A stretch of DNA of 64,000 bases from BJHL01 sp040378885. Lineage in GTDB: Bacteria > Planctomycetota > Phycisphaerae > Phycisphaerales > UBA1924. The stretch lies in contig JBKDAN010000031.1 in NCBI GenBank assembly GCA_046316615.1, positions 1-64,000 of the forward strand, written 5' to 3'. The notes beneath the pieces were generated by a model that was not told the origin of the DNA, ran no database searches, and saw only the letters and a list, made by a program, of their open reading frames with translations. Of this stretch, positions 17,776 to 27,788 are shown in pieces. A program made the translations under genes and the position numbers. Position 1 is the stretch's first letter; each line of letters begins with the position of its first letter.

Positions 17776-18186
17776 TCAGGCTCGTTTCTTGCGGCGTGAT
17801 GCGGATTGGGCTTTGGCAGCCGGCTGAGCGCGCTGGTAGGTTGTCACGACCTGCTCGACGTAGCCCTCGCGCTGAGCGGGGGGGTGCACGATCGTGACTT
17901 CCGGGTCAAGATCATCATGCGAATTGATGGCGTCGGCGGCGGCTTCGCCCGCGCGCCAGCTTTGCTCGTACATCTCGGCGATGCGTTTCTCGACCGCAGC
18001 GACGACACCTTCGCGCTGATCGCGGGGCACCATGAGCAGCGTGGCGACCCAGCGGCGCACCAATTCAGGGCCGAGGGGTTGCAGCAGTTCCACCAGCATC
18101 TGCACTTGATCGCCGGGTGACAACTTCGGCGATGGCTTCTGGCCAGGCGGGGCTGAGGGGTGTTGGAAGAGCGGTCGCGTTGGCAT
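17776..18186 (-). CDS. Small protein of unknown function
   Basis: 136 residues, not recognised. The middle is helical (QMLVELLQPLGPELVRRWVATLLM, EGVVAAVEKRIAEMYEQSW) and the C-terminus is basic (ASRRKKRA), so it may bind nucleic acid or a membrane surface. If it starts at 18186, its first 41 codons overlap the end of the XRE-type regulator gene in another frame; a start at 18099 (MLVELLQPLG) would cut the overlap to about 35 bases. Being downstream of and overlapping the regulator suggests they are made together. Confidence 0.6.
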   Translation of the reverse strand: MPTRPLFQHPSAPPGQKPSPKLSPGDQVQMLVELLQPLGPELVRRWVATLLMVPRDQREGVVAAVEKRIAEMYEQSWRAGEAAADAINSHDDLDPEVTIVHPPAQREGYVEQVVTTYQRAQPAAKAQSASRRKKRA

Positions 18187-18592
18187 GGGGGCTTGGGCGA
18201 GATTCTATGGTCGAGGCCGCCGAGCTTGGTGGGTGGGACTGCGCTCGCAGGCGAGCCTCAAGCGTCTGCACGAACGCTTCGAGCCGAATGACGCGATCAG
18301 TCAGGAGCTCGAGCGACTGGGCGACGGCGGCGAGCAGCTCACTGGGGTTGGCCTCGCGCAGCGCGAATGATCGCACATCGGTTTCGTGCATCGGGCCGTG
18401 GCCGGTCAGAAGCCACGTGGAGTTGATTTTCATTTTCTGACATAAGGCTGTCAGAAACTCGACGCTGGGCGCCTGTCCTTGGACATATCGGCGCACGGTT
18501 TCAGGGTGGGTCTGTGTCAGGTCGGCGACTTCGCGAAAACTCCGCTGACCTACGACAGCTCGAATGCGCTGGTGCAGTGATTGGCCTTCCAT
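18065..18592 (-). CDS. Helix-turn-helix regulator (phage CI/XRE-like)
   Basis: 175 residues. The N-terminal 65 residues have the layout of a CI-type helix-turn-helix: SFREVADLTQTHPETVRRYVQGQAP (turn and recognition helix), then VEFLTALCQKMKINSTWLLTGHGPM, the segment that typically ends such domains. A leucine-rich coiled segment (LLAAVAQSLELLTDRVIRLEAFV) may dimerise it, and the tail is Ser/Pro/Ala-rich. A DNA-binding transcription regulator is likely; its targets are unknown. The first in-frame codon is a GTG at 18610; the ATG at 18592 is preferred. A 12-bp palindrome (CACAGAACTGTG) lies about 105 bases upstream. Confidence 0.75.
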   Translation of the reverse strand: MEGQSLHQRIRAVVGQRSFREVADLTQTHPETVRRYVQGQAPSVEFLTALCQKMKINSTWLLTGHGPMHETDVRSFALREANPSELLAAVAQSLELLTDRVIRLEAFVQTLEARLRAQSHPPSSAASTIESRPSPHANATALPTPLSPAWPEAIAEVVTRRSSADAGGTAATPRP

Positions 18593-18696
18593 ATGCACGC
18601 ATGCTACCACAAACTAGCCACACATTGAAGGGTGGCATCGCACGATGTTGGTGATTTGTCGAGTCCACAAGTTTGAAGCACAACCCATCGAGAACA

Positions 18697-18708
18697 CACA
18701 GAACTGTG
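18697..18708. promoter_or_regulatory. Palindrome CACAGAACTGTG, copy 1
   Basis: CACAG-AA-CTGTG, perfect 5-bp arms, in the gap between the XRE-type regulator start and the end of the 644-residue secreted protein gene. The identical 12 bases occur at 58599-58610 in another intergenic region. Possibly a regulator site; unproven. Confidence 0.35.
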
Positions 18709-18735
18709 GCGAATACGCGGGTTGCCGCACACGCA

Positions 18736-20666
18736 TCAGGGGCGATCGATGCGGGCGTCCCAGGTCGTCGTATCGAGCACGGCGCGGCTGGGTTCTTCTT
18801 GCCATGGCGTGAGAGCGCGGGGCCAGGCGGTGCGCACGCCGCGTGCGTCCATGCGAACGATGCCAAGACGCAGCAGGCCGTCAGATTCGATTGCGCCGGG
18901 CGGCATGGGAATGTGAAGAGCGACGCCGCCGGGAATCGTCGCGACCGTTGCGCGACGCGGCGTATCGCCCAGCGTTGCAAGCTCGCGATCTTGCTCGCGC
19001 ATGCCGGTGATGGTGCCATCGAAGGAGATTCGCCAGATGTGAATCGCGGCGTTGGGTGTGCCTGTGTAGAGCCACAGCGATTCGCGGGAGCGATCTGCCG
19101 TGTCAGGCAGGGCGCACTCCACCAGAACGCGCCATAAGCGGCGAGGATTGGTGGTGCCGGGATCACTGGGGCTGGGCGCTTCGCGATAGATCATCGCGGC
19201 GGTCGCCCAAGCAGGGTCATCCGTTGGCGTGGCGGCGCTCAGCCACTCTGCCAACTGCATGTCGCGAGCGAAGACACCCGTTGCAAGCCCGGGCGGTGTG
19301 ACGGCGATGGGGCCATCGACGACGCTAAGGCGGATGGCATCGTCACCAAGTGTCGCGACAATGTCACGGCGAGCATCGGGCGCGAGCATTGCAGCGACGC
19401 CACGCTGGGCAAGCTGCTGGCCCGCAACATCGAGCGGCAGGACGGGCGTTGCCACAGCAAGGGTGCGACGCGGCTCGAGCGGACGGGGATCGGGTGCGGC
19501 GGCGCTGTCGCGCGGGGCGATCCACGCGAGTTCCTCACGCGCGGACAGGTTGGTCAACGCGATGGTGGCAAGGGGCGAGCGCGGCTCGGAGGATTCTTCG
19601 GCGTGCTTCTCAACCAGTACGCCGCCATCGTCGCGCACCCATGCGGTGAAGGTCGGCTGTTCGCGCAGCCACTGCGTCGCAAGATCCGCCCGTCGCTGCG
19701 GCGACAGTCGCATATCGAGCAAGTCTGTCAGCAGACGCTGGGTTGACGCGGGCAACGGGTTCCACGCAGGCACTGACACGCGCGGCTCCACTTCCGCAAG
19801 CAGCCCCAGCGCGCTGCGCACCTGCAAAGCAAGTTCCGCATCGTGTGTGTGCAGCTGCGCCAGAGCGATCTGCCAGCGACGGACAAGTTGATCGGCGAGT
19901 GCCGCGACGAATGGGTCTTGAGCGCGAGGAAAGCGCGTGTCGTTGATGGGTGAAAGGCCATCTTCCACCAGGCGCGCACGCCAACGCGTTTCGGGCTGGG
20001 CGGCTTCGGTGGCGAGCAAGTCGGCGATGGCGACGGTGTTCATGGGGCCGCGTGTGGGGAGCCATGCACGCGATCCTGCTGCGGGATTGAGGCGTTCGTC
20101 TGTTTCGAGCTGGGCCGCGAGCGGGGCGAGCCACTGCACGGGCACGCGCTGGCCGCCGATCCAGATCGTGGCTCCCGTGGGACGAGCGGGCGGGTCGATC
20201 GCGATGAAAAGTGTTTCGTCGTCGGCGAGTGAAAGCGCTTCGAGCTGCGTGACTTCACGTGCTGACGTCGTCGTGCGCGGGCCTAGCCACTGCGCGAGGC
20301 GCGTGGCTTGCGTTGCGGGCTCTGCATATGAAGGCACCGCGAACTGGACACGCAGCGAGTGCAGCGAGTGCATGAGGCGTGTGCCATCTTCAAGCAACAC
20401 CGCAAAGTCAGTCAGCGGCTTGCCCGCAGCGTCGAGAAAGACGCTGGTATCGATGGGCACGAGCATGCGCGAAGCATCGACGACGTCGATGCGGGCGAAG
20501 AGGGGGCGCGTGTCTTCGGCTTCGTTCGCTGCCTGTGTGGCGCGCACGACCGGCTGAGCGGCGGCGGCGCTGGTAAGCGTGCACAGCAGTGAGCAGGCAA
20601 GAGTCGCACAGAGCATGCGGGCGAACCGACGGCCGCTCGCATTGCGAATCTGGCGCGCGGGCTGCT

Positions 20667-20670
<4 letters not shown>
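18736..20670 (-). CDS. Large secreted protein of unknown function, coupled to MoxR
   Basis: 644 residues from a GTG start that overlaps the moxR stop (GTGA), so the pair should be co-translated. A long basic N-region and hydrophobic stretch (FARMLCATLACSLLCTLTSAAAAQP) form a Sec signal peptide. The rest is a soluble extracytoplasmic protein with beta-rich segments such as TGATIWIGGQRVPVQWL and LWRVLVECALPDTADRSRESLWLYTG; I do not recognise a family. MoxR genes usually precede DUF58 and von Willebrand A genes; neither is here. By position this protein may be the client or partner of the MoxR ATPase. Confidence 0.8.
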
Positions 20671-21728
<1,058 letters not shown>

Positions 21729-21798
21729 GCGAGCGATGGTAGTGGCGCGAGGGATACGCTGCTTCTTAAGGGACGCAGGTGATTCCTCGGAGATGTGC

Positions 21799-22800
21799 AT
21801 GCGATACGCGATGATGATGGTGCTGGTGGCCGGTCTTTCACACACGCTGGCAGTTGCGCAGGAAAGCGCGACGCCGCAAGCCGCCGAGCAAGCTGCGAAG
21901 GTTTCGTATCCCACTGGCAACGTGTTCGCTGAAGCGTTCAAGGTCGTGGGCGAGGGGTACGCGTTCACTGAAGGGCCTGCGTTCATCAAGGATGACGCGG
22001 TGCAGCCTTTGGGCGGATACTTCCTGTTCTGCGATGTGTCGCCTTCGCAGGTGCTGCGCTGGAACGGCGACGACAAGGCGCCGGAGGTTTACTTTGAAGG
22101 CACGGAGGGCGGACTGGGGCTGGCGGTGAAGGCTGACGGCACGCTGGTGCAATGCCGCAAGGATTCGCGCAGCGTTGTTGAGGTGAAGGTGGTGGATGGC
22201 AAAGTCACGAGCACGACGACGCGTGCGGCGGACTTTGAAGGCAAGCGCCTGAACGCGACCAACGATTGCATCGTCGCCAGCGACGGCAGCATCTGGTTTA
22301 CTGATCCGCCGTTTTTCACTCCCAAGGCGGATCTGCAACTGGACTTCACGGGCGTTTTTCGTGTGAGCCCGGAGGGTGTGATTGAAGCGAAGGCTCGCGG
22401 CGTGCAGTATGCCAATGGGCTGGCCTTTTCGCCTGATGAGAAGACGCTGTATGTGAATGACTTCCGTGGACGGAAAGTGTTGGCGTATGCCGTGGACGAC
22501 AAGGGCGCGCTGAGCGCGGAGCCGACGGTTGTCGCCGATCTTGCTGCAATGGCCAAAGAAGTCGGTGCACAGGGTCGAGGCGGTGCCGATGGCCTGCGCG
22601 TCCGCAGCGATGGCACGATCTTGGCTACCGGACCTGGCGGCGTGTATGCCGTTGATTCCACGGGGAAACTGCGTGACTTCCTGCCGACCGGCAGCGCGAC
22701 CAACGTCGCCATTGGCGGTGCGGACGGCAATATGGCGTTTGTCACTGCTGGCGGTCGCGTGCTGAGCGTGCGGCTGGCTCCGGTTGCGGCGACCAAGTAA
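21799..22800 (+). CDS. Secreted SMP-30/gluconolactonase-family protein
   Basis: 333 residues. Signal peptide MRYAMMMVLVAGLSHTLAVAQ, then a six-blade propeller of the SMP-30/gluconolactonase type: EGYAFTEGPAF (first metal-ligand Glu in TEGP), NATNDCIVASDGSIWFTDPPF (Asn, Asp ligands), GVQYANGLAFSPDEKTLYVND, and GADGLRVRSDGTILATGPGGVY. It probably hydrolyses a sugar lactone or related ester in the periplasm. ATG 21799 has CGGAG six bases before it; the alternative ATG 21793 abuts that site. The gene is divergent from moxR with 70 bases between. Confidence 0.92.
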   Translation: MRYAMMMVLVAGLSHTLAVAQESATPQAAEQAAKVSYPTGNVFAEAFKVVGEGYAFTEGPAFIKDDAVQPLGGYFLFCDVSPSQVLRWNGDDKAPEVYFEGTEGGLGLAVKADGTLVQCRKDSRSVVEVKVVDGKVTSTTTRAADFEGKRLNATNDCIVASDGSIWFTDPPFFTPKADLQLDFTGVFRVSPEGVIEAKARGVQYANGLAFSPDEKTLYVNDFRGRKVLAYAVDDKGALSAEPTVVADLAAMAKEVGAQGRGGADGLRVRSDGTILATGPGGVYAVDSTGKLRDFLPTGSATNVAIGGADGNMAFVTAGGRVLSVRLAPVAATK

Positions 22801-22856
22801 GCTGCCGCAGAGCGCGGGCCCGCGCGACGCGTGCTGTCCCCAAAAGACGTTATTCA

Positions 22857-22885
22857 TTGACAGGACATTTGCATGCCGGTATGCT
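22857..22885 (+). promoter_or_regulatory. Sigma70-type promoter for the PAS-LuxR gene
   Basis: TTGACA (22857-22862), 17-base spacer, TATGCT (22880-22885), in the 244-base gap before the regulator gene at 23045. It is the closest match to a housekeeping promoter consensus that I found in the window and implies a leader of about 150 bases. Confidence 0.65.
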
Positions 22886-23044
22886 GCACGAGATAATGCT
22901 CGTCGCGTGTCCAGAGCACGCGAAGGCAGGCCGCGTTTCTGCGGTTGTGCGAGTATCGGGAACTGCGGGGAAGGTTGCAGTCGGTCGGTGTGCGCATGGC
23001 GCGTGCATCGGGCGAAGTCTGCTTTTCGTTGGAATGGAACGATC

Positions 23045-23827
23045 ATGAACACAATGAGCTCCACAAGCCCGGTTCCGCATACCTCTGAGAAGACCGCGCT
23101 GACGGTCGATCTCGTGGAGTCGATGCTGCATGACTCGCAATTTGTGCACGCCATGTGGCACGCCGTGACGAGCGACCCGACCACGGGCGTGCAGGTGGTG
23201 ACACCCGAGGGCACCATCCTGTACGGCAACGATCAGATCTTCCGCATGTTCTTTGGGAACAACGCGACGGCTGCGGAGTATGTGGGCCGCAACGCCCGCG
23301 AGTGGTATAGCGAAGAGGCGTTCCGCGAGCGTGTGGCCCTGCTGCAGGACATTCTGGAAGATGGCGTCGCGCGGCAGTTCCGCGGCATCTATCAGGGCCG
23401 TCAGGTTGTTTCGACGGTCTATCGCGTGATGGCTGGCAAGCCGCCTGCGGCGAAGACGCCGGCGATGCTCATCATTTCGCGCTGGGTGCATGGCGATGTG
23501 GAGCAGGCGCACCTGCACGGGCTGGAGCTGCGCCAGGTGCAGGGCGTACACCTGGGCCACCTTGACATTCTGTCGCCGCGCGAGCTTGAAGTGCTGGCGC
23601 TGATTGGCGAAGGGCTCAGCTTGCCTCAGATTGCGGAAGTGCTGGGTCGCAGCCCGCACACGGTACACGACCACCGCAAGGCGATTGGTCGCAAGCTGGG
23701 CGTGGATGATCGCGTGCGGCTGGCGGAGATGGCGAAGGCGGCGGGGCTCAAGCCCACCGATGCGTCACTGCGGCGCATTCGCTATGCGGGTGAGCAGCGG
23801 CGTCGCGTGAGTGATGTCGTGCAGTAA
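23045..23827 (+). CDS. PAS-domain LuxR-family transcription regulator
   Basis: 260 residues. The N-terminal part (about 20-150) is a PAS-like sensor (MWHAVTSDPTTGVQVVTPEGTILYGNDQIFRMFFG...YVGRNAREW). The C-terminal LuxR helix-turn-helix is complete: LSPRELEVLALIGEGLSLPQ, IAEVLGRSPHTVHDHRKAIG, RKLGVDDRVRLAEMA. There is no receiver domain, so it probably senses a ligand or redox state directly rather than a phosphorelay. ATG 23045 follows GGAA; an ATG at 23054 is an alternative. The gene has its own promoter and stands alone. Confidence 0.88.
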   Translation: MNTMSSTSPVPHTSEKTALTVDLVESMLHDSQFVHAMWHAVTSDPTTGVQVVTPEGTILYGNDQIFRMFFGNNATAAEYVGRNAREWYSEEAFRERVALLQDILEDGVARQFRGIYQGRQVVSTVYRVMAGKPPAAKTPAMLIISRWVHGDVEQAHLHGLELRQVQGVHLGHLDILSPRELEVLALIGEGLSLPQIAEVLGRSPHTVHDHRKAIGRKLGVDDRVRLAEMAKAAGLKPTDASLRRIRYAGEQRRRVSDVVQ

Positions 23828-23861
23828 GAACGGCACACGCAGATCCAACACACTGCGCACA

Positions 23862-25061
23862 TCAAAGCAAGCGACGCCGACGCGCCGCAGTCATGCTGCC
23901 CGCGGACAGCAAGAGCAGCGTGCCCGGCGTGGGGATCGTCACAAACCATGAGTCACCGCGGAACTGGCCCGGCGCAAACTCATGCAGTCCTGTCCCAGAG
24001 ATCGTGAGTCCATCGAGCGACCAGTTGCCCAAGCGAAGCTGTGACCAACCCGTGAGATCGACGCCCGATTGCGTGAGCAATGTCTCGACAGACAACGCGG
24101 TATCACTTTGAGTGTCGAAAACGCTCTGAGTGCCGGAGGGAAACTGCGTCGCGATGACGTAGCGGCCATCGGCGGGCAGCGTGAAGTCGGCGGAGAGCGT
24201 GTTGAGGAACGTGTTGAGCGCAGGCGACGCCCAGCTTGTTCCAGTCACCGCGTTCCAGATGAAGTTACCGTTGTATTGAAGACTGCTGCCGGGCGAGGTG
24301 GGCACGAGGCGCGCTGAGTAGGTGCCCACAACCACCTGACCTGTTCGCGAGAGAGCCTTGAGCGAGCTGTTTTGATCGCGCAGCACGCCTTCAAACGGCG
24401 GCGTGATCGCGGGCGGAACAAACGGCGCGAACGGCGCAGCGTCCACGCTGCGGAATGACGCCGTCGTGCCGTTGTTGCCGTCCGAGTATTGATCACCCGC
24501 GTACCAGCGACCGTTGGCGCTGGTTTGAGGCGCAAAGAAGGTCGCGTTGCCGACCGGCAGCGTGTGCATCGGAAGGCCGATCGCAGTGCCGGCGTTTTCG
24601 TACGTCGTGCCATTCCACCTCAGAATCCAGGTGGACTCAGGGAAGCTGGCGGAGTTGCGCCCTGACGCGTAGATGATCTCGCCATCGTTGCTGATGTCAT
24701 GCACATGCAGTTCCGTGCGCGAGAACGAAAGAACCTGTGCAACGCCGTTGCGCGTCACGCGGACGGTCTGGTTTCCGCCTGAGGGCACGATCTCGGCGTA
24801 GATCTCGCCGTCATCCGATGAAAAGTTGTACCAGTCGCGCGCCTGCCACGCCCCATCGCGGAAGCGATAGCTGGCGAGGGCCGAGCCCGACTGGCGCTGC
24901 CAGAAGGTGCGGCCATCTTCCATCATGGTCCAGCTTGTCGCCGGGGTGCCGTCAGGCAGCGCGGGCAGCGTTTGGAGTGCAAACTGCGCGGACGCATTTG
25001 CAACCAGCGAGCCCGAGACAACACACATGAGAGCAACGACGGACAGCCTGAACTGAACCAC
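23862..25061 (-). CDS. Secreted protein with PEP-CTERM-like sorting tail
   Basis: 399 residues from a GTG start with AAAGGGG upstream. Signal peptide MVQFRLSVVALMCVVSGSLVANASAQ. The body has repeated short beta units (YRFRDGAWQARDWYNFSSDD, GEIIYASGRNSASFPESTWIL) that could form a propeller; no enzyme motif is seen. The C-terminus is IPTPGTLLLLSAGSMTAARRRR, i.e. a Pro motif, hydrophobic segment and Arg cluster, the PEP-CTERM plan for exosortase-type sorting. It is the second such tail in the window (the other is 5239-6324). No exosortase gene is visible here. Confidence 0.83.
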   Translation of the reverse strand: MVQFRLSVVALMCVVSGSLVANASAQFALQTLPALPDGTPATSWTMMEDGRTFWQRQSGSALASYRFRDGAWQARDWYNFSSDDGEIYAEIVPSGGNQTVRVTRNGVAQVLSFSRTELHVHDISNDGEIIYASGRNSASFPESTWILRWNGTTYENAGTAIGLPMHTLPVGNATFFAPQTSANGRWYAGDQYSDGNNGTTASFRSVDAAPFAPFVPPAITPPFEGVLRDQNSSLKALSRTGQVVVGTYSARLVPTSPGSSLQYNGNFIWNAVTGTSWASPALNTFLNTLSADFTLPADGRYVIATQFPSGTQSVFDTQSDTALSVETLLTQSGVDLTGWSQLRLGNWSLDGLTISGTGLHEFAPGQFRGDSWFVTIPTPGTLLLLSAGSMTAARRRRLL

Positions 25062-25176
25062 GCGGGAGCCCCTTTCTCAACGGTCGCTCTGAATATGGGG
25101 CCAGAATACCGGATTACCAGCAAAACCCTGACAATTTTTGGATGCCTTGTGGCGATTTGGCGTGCAACCATGCCGC

Positions 25177-25758
25177 ATGCGGCGACCGGGTGCATTTCTT
25201 GATCGTGACGGCACCATCATCCGTGAGGTGCACTACATCGCTCGGCCTGAGCAGGTCGAGCTTTTGCCCGGCGCGGCGCAGGCCATCGCGATGTTGACGC
25301 GTGCGGGGTATGCGTGCATCGTGGTGAGCAATCAATCGGGCGTGGGGCGCGGCAAACTGACTGAGACCGATATGCACAGCGTGCAGGCGGAGGTTGACCG
25401 GCAGCTCGCTGCCGCTGGCGCCAAGCTCGCCGCGGCGTATTTCTGCACGGTGCCGCCTTCAGCGGACGCGGATACTGCGCCGGATCGGCGGAGCCGGGTG
25501 GAACATCCGGACAGGAAGCCGGGGCCGGGCATGTTGCTGCGGGCGGCGAAGGAGCATGGGCTGGATGTGTCGCGCAGTGTGATGGTGGGTGACATGTTGA
25601 GCGATGTGCTGGCGGGGAAGAACGCCGGCGTCGCGGCGAGTATTCATGTGAAGACGGGGCACGGGATGACGCAGCCGGAGGCGATGCAGGTTGCGGACTT
25701 TGCGGCGCGGGATTTGTTGGAAGCGGCGGAGTGGATCGTGGGAAGAGCGAAAGGGTAA
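25177..25758 (+). CDS. HAD-family histidinol/heptose bisphosphate phosphatase (GmhB-like)
   Basis: 193 residues. FLDRDGTI has the nucleophile Asp9 and general acid Asp11; VVSNQSGVGRG is motif II; RKPGPGML gives motif III Lys; VGDMLSDVLAGKNAG is motif IV. This is the D-glycero-D-manno-heptose-1,7-bisphosphatase/histidinol-phosphatase layout, used in ADP-heptose synthesis for lipopolysaccharide core. The zinc-loop cysteines usual before RKPxPG are missing: only one Cys (FCTVPP) is left and the loop reads SADADTAPDRRSRVEHPD. The start at ATG 25177 puts the DxDGT motif at its normal position. galE follows on the same strand. Confidence 0.85.
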   Translation: MRRPGAFLDRDGTIIREVHYIARPEQVELLPGAAQAIAMLTRAGYACIVVSNQSGVGRGKLTETDMHSVQAEVDRQLAAAGAKLAAAYFCTVPPSADADTAPDRRSRVEHPDRKPGPGMLLRAAKEHGLDVSRSVMVGDMLSDVLAGKNAGVAASIHVKTGHGMTQPEAMQVADFAARDLLEAAEWIVGRAKG

Positions 25759-25870
25759 ACGAGCGAACGAGGGAACGAGGGATGAAGGCATTTCGCACGC
25801 GGGCGGTTTGCACTCCGTACTCTGGCACTTCGTCACTGGTTTACTCCGTCACTTCGTCACTGGAATTCTC

Positions 25871-26872
25871 ATGAACATTCTCGTCACTGGCGGCGCTGGG
25901 TATGTTGGTAGTGCGTGTCTGCGTTGGATGCTCGCCAAGGGCCACAACGCCGTGGCTTATGACAACCTGAAGATGGGCCACCGCAAGGCTGTGCCGGATG
26001 GGCGGCTGATTGTGGGAGATATCAGCAATGAGCAAGCCGTCGTCGCCGCGTTGCAGCAGGTGAAGGCTGACGCCGTGATGCACTTTGCGGCGGCGACGTA
26101 CGTGGGCGAGAGTGTGAGCGATCCGGAGTATCACTATCGCAACAACATCTGGGGCACGTGCTGCATGCTGAACGCGATGCGCAAGGCGGGCGTGAAGCGG
26201 ATGCTGTTTTCGAGCACGTGCGCGACGTATGGGATGAACCCCAAGGTGCCGATGAGTGAAGAGAGCGTGCAGGATCCGTGCTCGCCTTATGCCCGGACGA
26301 AGTTGGCGGTAGAGTGGATGATCCGCGACTTTGCGCATGCGTATGGACTGGGCTTTACGCTGCTGCGGTACTTCAACGCGAGCGGCGCGAGCGCTGACGG
26401 GTCGCATGGCGAGGATCACAAGCCGGAGAATCACTTGATTCCGCTGGTGCTGGAAGTGCCGCTGGGTAAGCGGTCGCACATCACGGTGTTCGGCAACGAC
26501 TATCCCACGCCCGACGGCACGTGCATTCGCGACTACGTGCACACCGACGATTTGGCGCAGGCGCACCAGCTTGCGATTGAAGCCACGCACGCCCCCACTG
26601 CCACCAGCGCGGGCACCGCGGAAGTCTTCAACATCGGCACGGGCAACGGGCAGAGCGTGTTTGAAATCATCAAGGCTTGCGAAGCCGTGACGGGCCAGAA
26701 GATCGGGTTCAAGGTGGCTGATCGCCGGCCTGGCGATCCGCCGGCGTTGGTTGCTGACCCTGCGAAGCTCAAGAGCAAGCTGGGGTGGAAGCCGCAGTAC
26801 ACGGACATTGTGAAGACGGTGGAGACGGCGTGGAAGTGGCACAAGGCCAACCCCAACGGGTATGGAGATTGA
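25871..26872 (+). CDS. galE: UDP-glucose 4-epimerase
   Basis: 333 residues, an extended SDR. GGAGYVG (7-13) binds NAD, and the catalytic set is Ser115/Thr116 and Tyr140-ART-Lys144. HFAAATYVGESVSDP and ALVADPAKLKSKLGWKP are typical of GalE. It converts UDP-glucose and UDP-galactose and so supplies precursors for polysaccharide or glycan synthesis, in keeping with the GmhB-like gene just upstream and several glycosyltransferases in the window. ATG 25871 begins MNILVTGG; the open frame upstream of it is low-complexity repeat (CGTCACTTCGTCACTGG). Its stop overlaps the next gene by one base (TGATG). Confidence 0.95.
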   Translation: MNILVTGGAGYVGSACLRWMLAKGHNAVAYDNLKMGHRKAVPDGRLIVGDISNEQAVVAALQQVKADAVMHFAAATYVGESVSDPEYHYRNNIWGTCCMLNAMRKAGVKRMLFSSTCATYGMNPKVPMSEESVQDPCSPYARTKLAVEWMIRDFAHAYGLGFTLLRYFNASGASADGSHGEDHKPENHLIPLVLEVPLGKRSHITVFGNDYPTPDGTCIRDYVHTDDLAQAHQLAIEATHAPTATSAGTAEVFNIGTGNGQSVFEIIKACEAVTGQKIGFKVADRRPGDPPALVADPAKLKSKLGWKPQYTDIVKTVETAWKWHKANPNGYGD

Positions 26873-27219
26873 TGCAGCTACACGCAGCGATCAAACGTTC
26901 TGCGCTGCCAGATGGGTCACCACTCTGGCGCAAGCTCGTTTGTTGGCCGCTCGTTGTGCTGGCGTACGTGGGAGTGTTCCTTGCGTCTGCCATCTTTCTG
27001 CTGCCCATTCGGTTGGTGAAAGCCTTCACGAGCAGCGAGGTCGCACTCATCGCTATCGGTGCGGCGATTTGGCTGATTGTCGGTTGGCTGCTCGTGCGCG
27101 TGACACAGCATGTGCTCGCTCAGCGGAAAGCAGGCATCGTTGATGTCGATCGTGTGGTCTTCGGCGCGGGATGCTTGATGTGGCTGGGCATCGCGCCGTT
27201 TATCGCGAAGCACCTCTAG
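26872..27219 (+). CDS. Small integral membrane protein
   Basis: 115 residues with three hydrophobic segments: about 24-46 (LVCWPLVVLAYVGVFLASAIFLL), 55-78 (EVALIAIGAAIWLIVGWLL) and 98-112 (VFGAGCLMWLGIAPF). The family is not recognised. Start and galE stop share a base (TGATG), so it is translationally coupled to galE and may help in envelope sugar handling, but that is only positional inference. It ends convergent to the DUF4112 gene, 15 bases away. Confidence 0.72.
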   Translation: MQLHAAIKRSALPDGSPLWRKLVCWPLVVLAYVGVFLASAIFLLPIRLVKAFTSSEVALIAIGAAIWLIVGWLLVRVTQHVLAQRKAGIVDVDRVVFGAGCLMWLGIAPFIAKHL

Positions 27220-27234
27220 CGATGCAAGCCAGCT

Positions 27235-27702
27235 TCAGGCCGCTTCGTTCACCACTCGCTTCGAACCGCGGAGTCCATCGACAACTGCGGCGACATTGGC
27301 CATGGGCGCGCGAGGCTCGGGCATGCCGCCGTGAGCTTCGAACTCCGCAGCGAGCACGGGATCCTTCGCCATGAGTTGCAAGTTGCGCTGGTTGCTCTTG
27401 AAGAAGAAGTCGGCGACATCGCCGATACCCGGAATCGCGCCGACGACGAAGTCGAGCAGGATGTTGCCGATCATCATGGCGACCGTCTTGCCGCTTGCAC
27501 CAAGGCGCACGGCTTGCATGACGATGTACGCCGAAAGCATCGACGTGACGAAGTCACCAATACCCGGCACCAGACCGATGATCGCATCGGCCCCGAAGCG
27601 GGCCTGCGTGCCGGGAATGTTGAAGCCCGAATCCAGAAAGCGCGCGAGGCGCTGCAATCGGCGAATGCTCGCGGCGCGAGATGGTGAATCGCGGAAGTGC
27701 AT
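27235..27702 (-). CDS. DUF4112 family membrane protein
   Basis: 155 residues matching the DUF4112 pattern: RLQRLARFLDSGFNIPGT, RFGADAIIGLVPGIGDFVT, AYIVMQAVRLGASGKTVAMM, LDFVVGAIPGIGDVADFFFKSNQRNLQLM. The two GLVPGIGD/GAIPGIGD copies are the hallmark. Two to three hydrophobic stretches suggest an inner-membrane protein; its function is unknown in all organisms I can recall. Start ATG 27702 is chosen because the 38 codons before it overlap the divergent ATP-grasp leader and look unlike the family. Confidence 0.88.
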   Translation of the reverse strand: MHFRDSPSRAASIRRLQRLARFLDSGFNIPGTQARFGADAIIGLVPGIGDFVTSMLSAYIVMQAVRLGASGKTVAMMIGNILLDFVVGAIPGIGDVADFFFKSNQRNLQLMAKDPVLAAEFEAHGGMPEPRAPMANVAAVVDGLRGSKRVVNEAA

Positions 27703-27788
27703 GCTTCTTCTTCGGCATCTGGCGTGAGAACTTTCCTGCTTTTGCGTGAAAGCCGCTTCATGCCCGCGATATCCCATAAACTCTGCCA

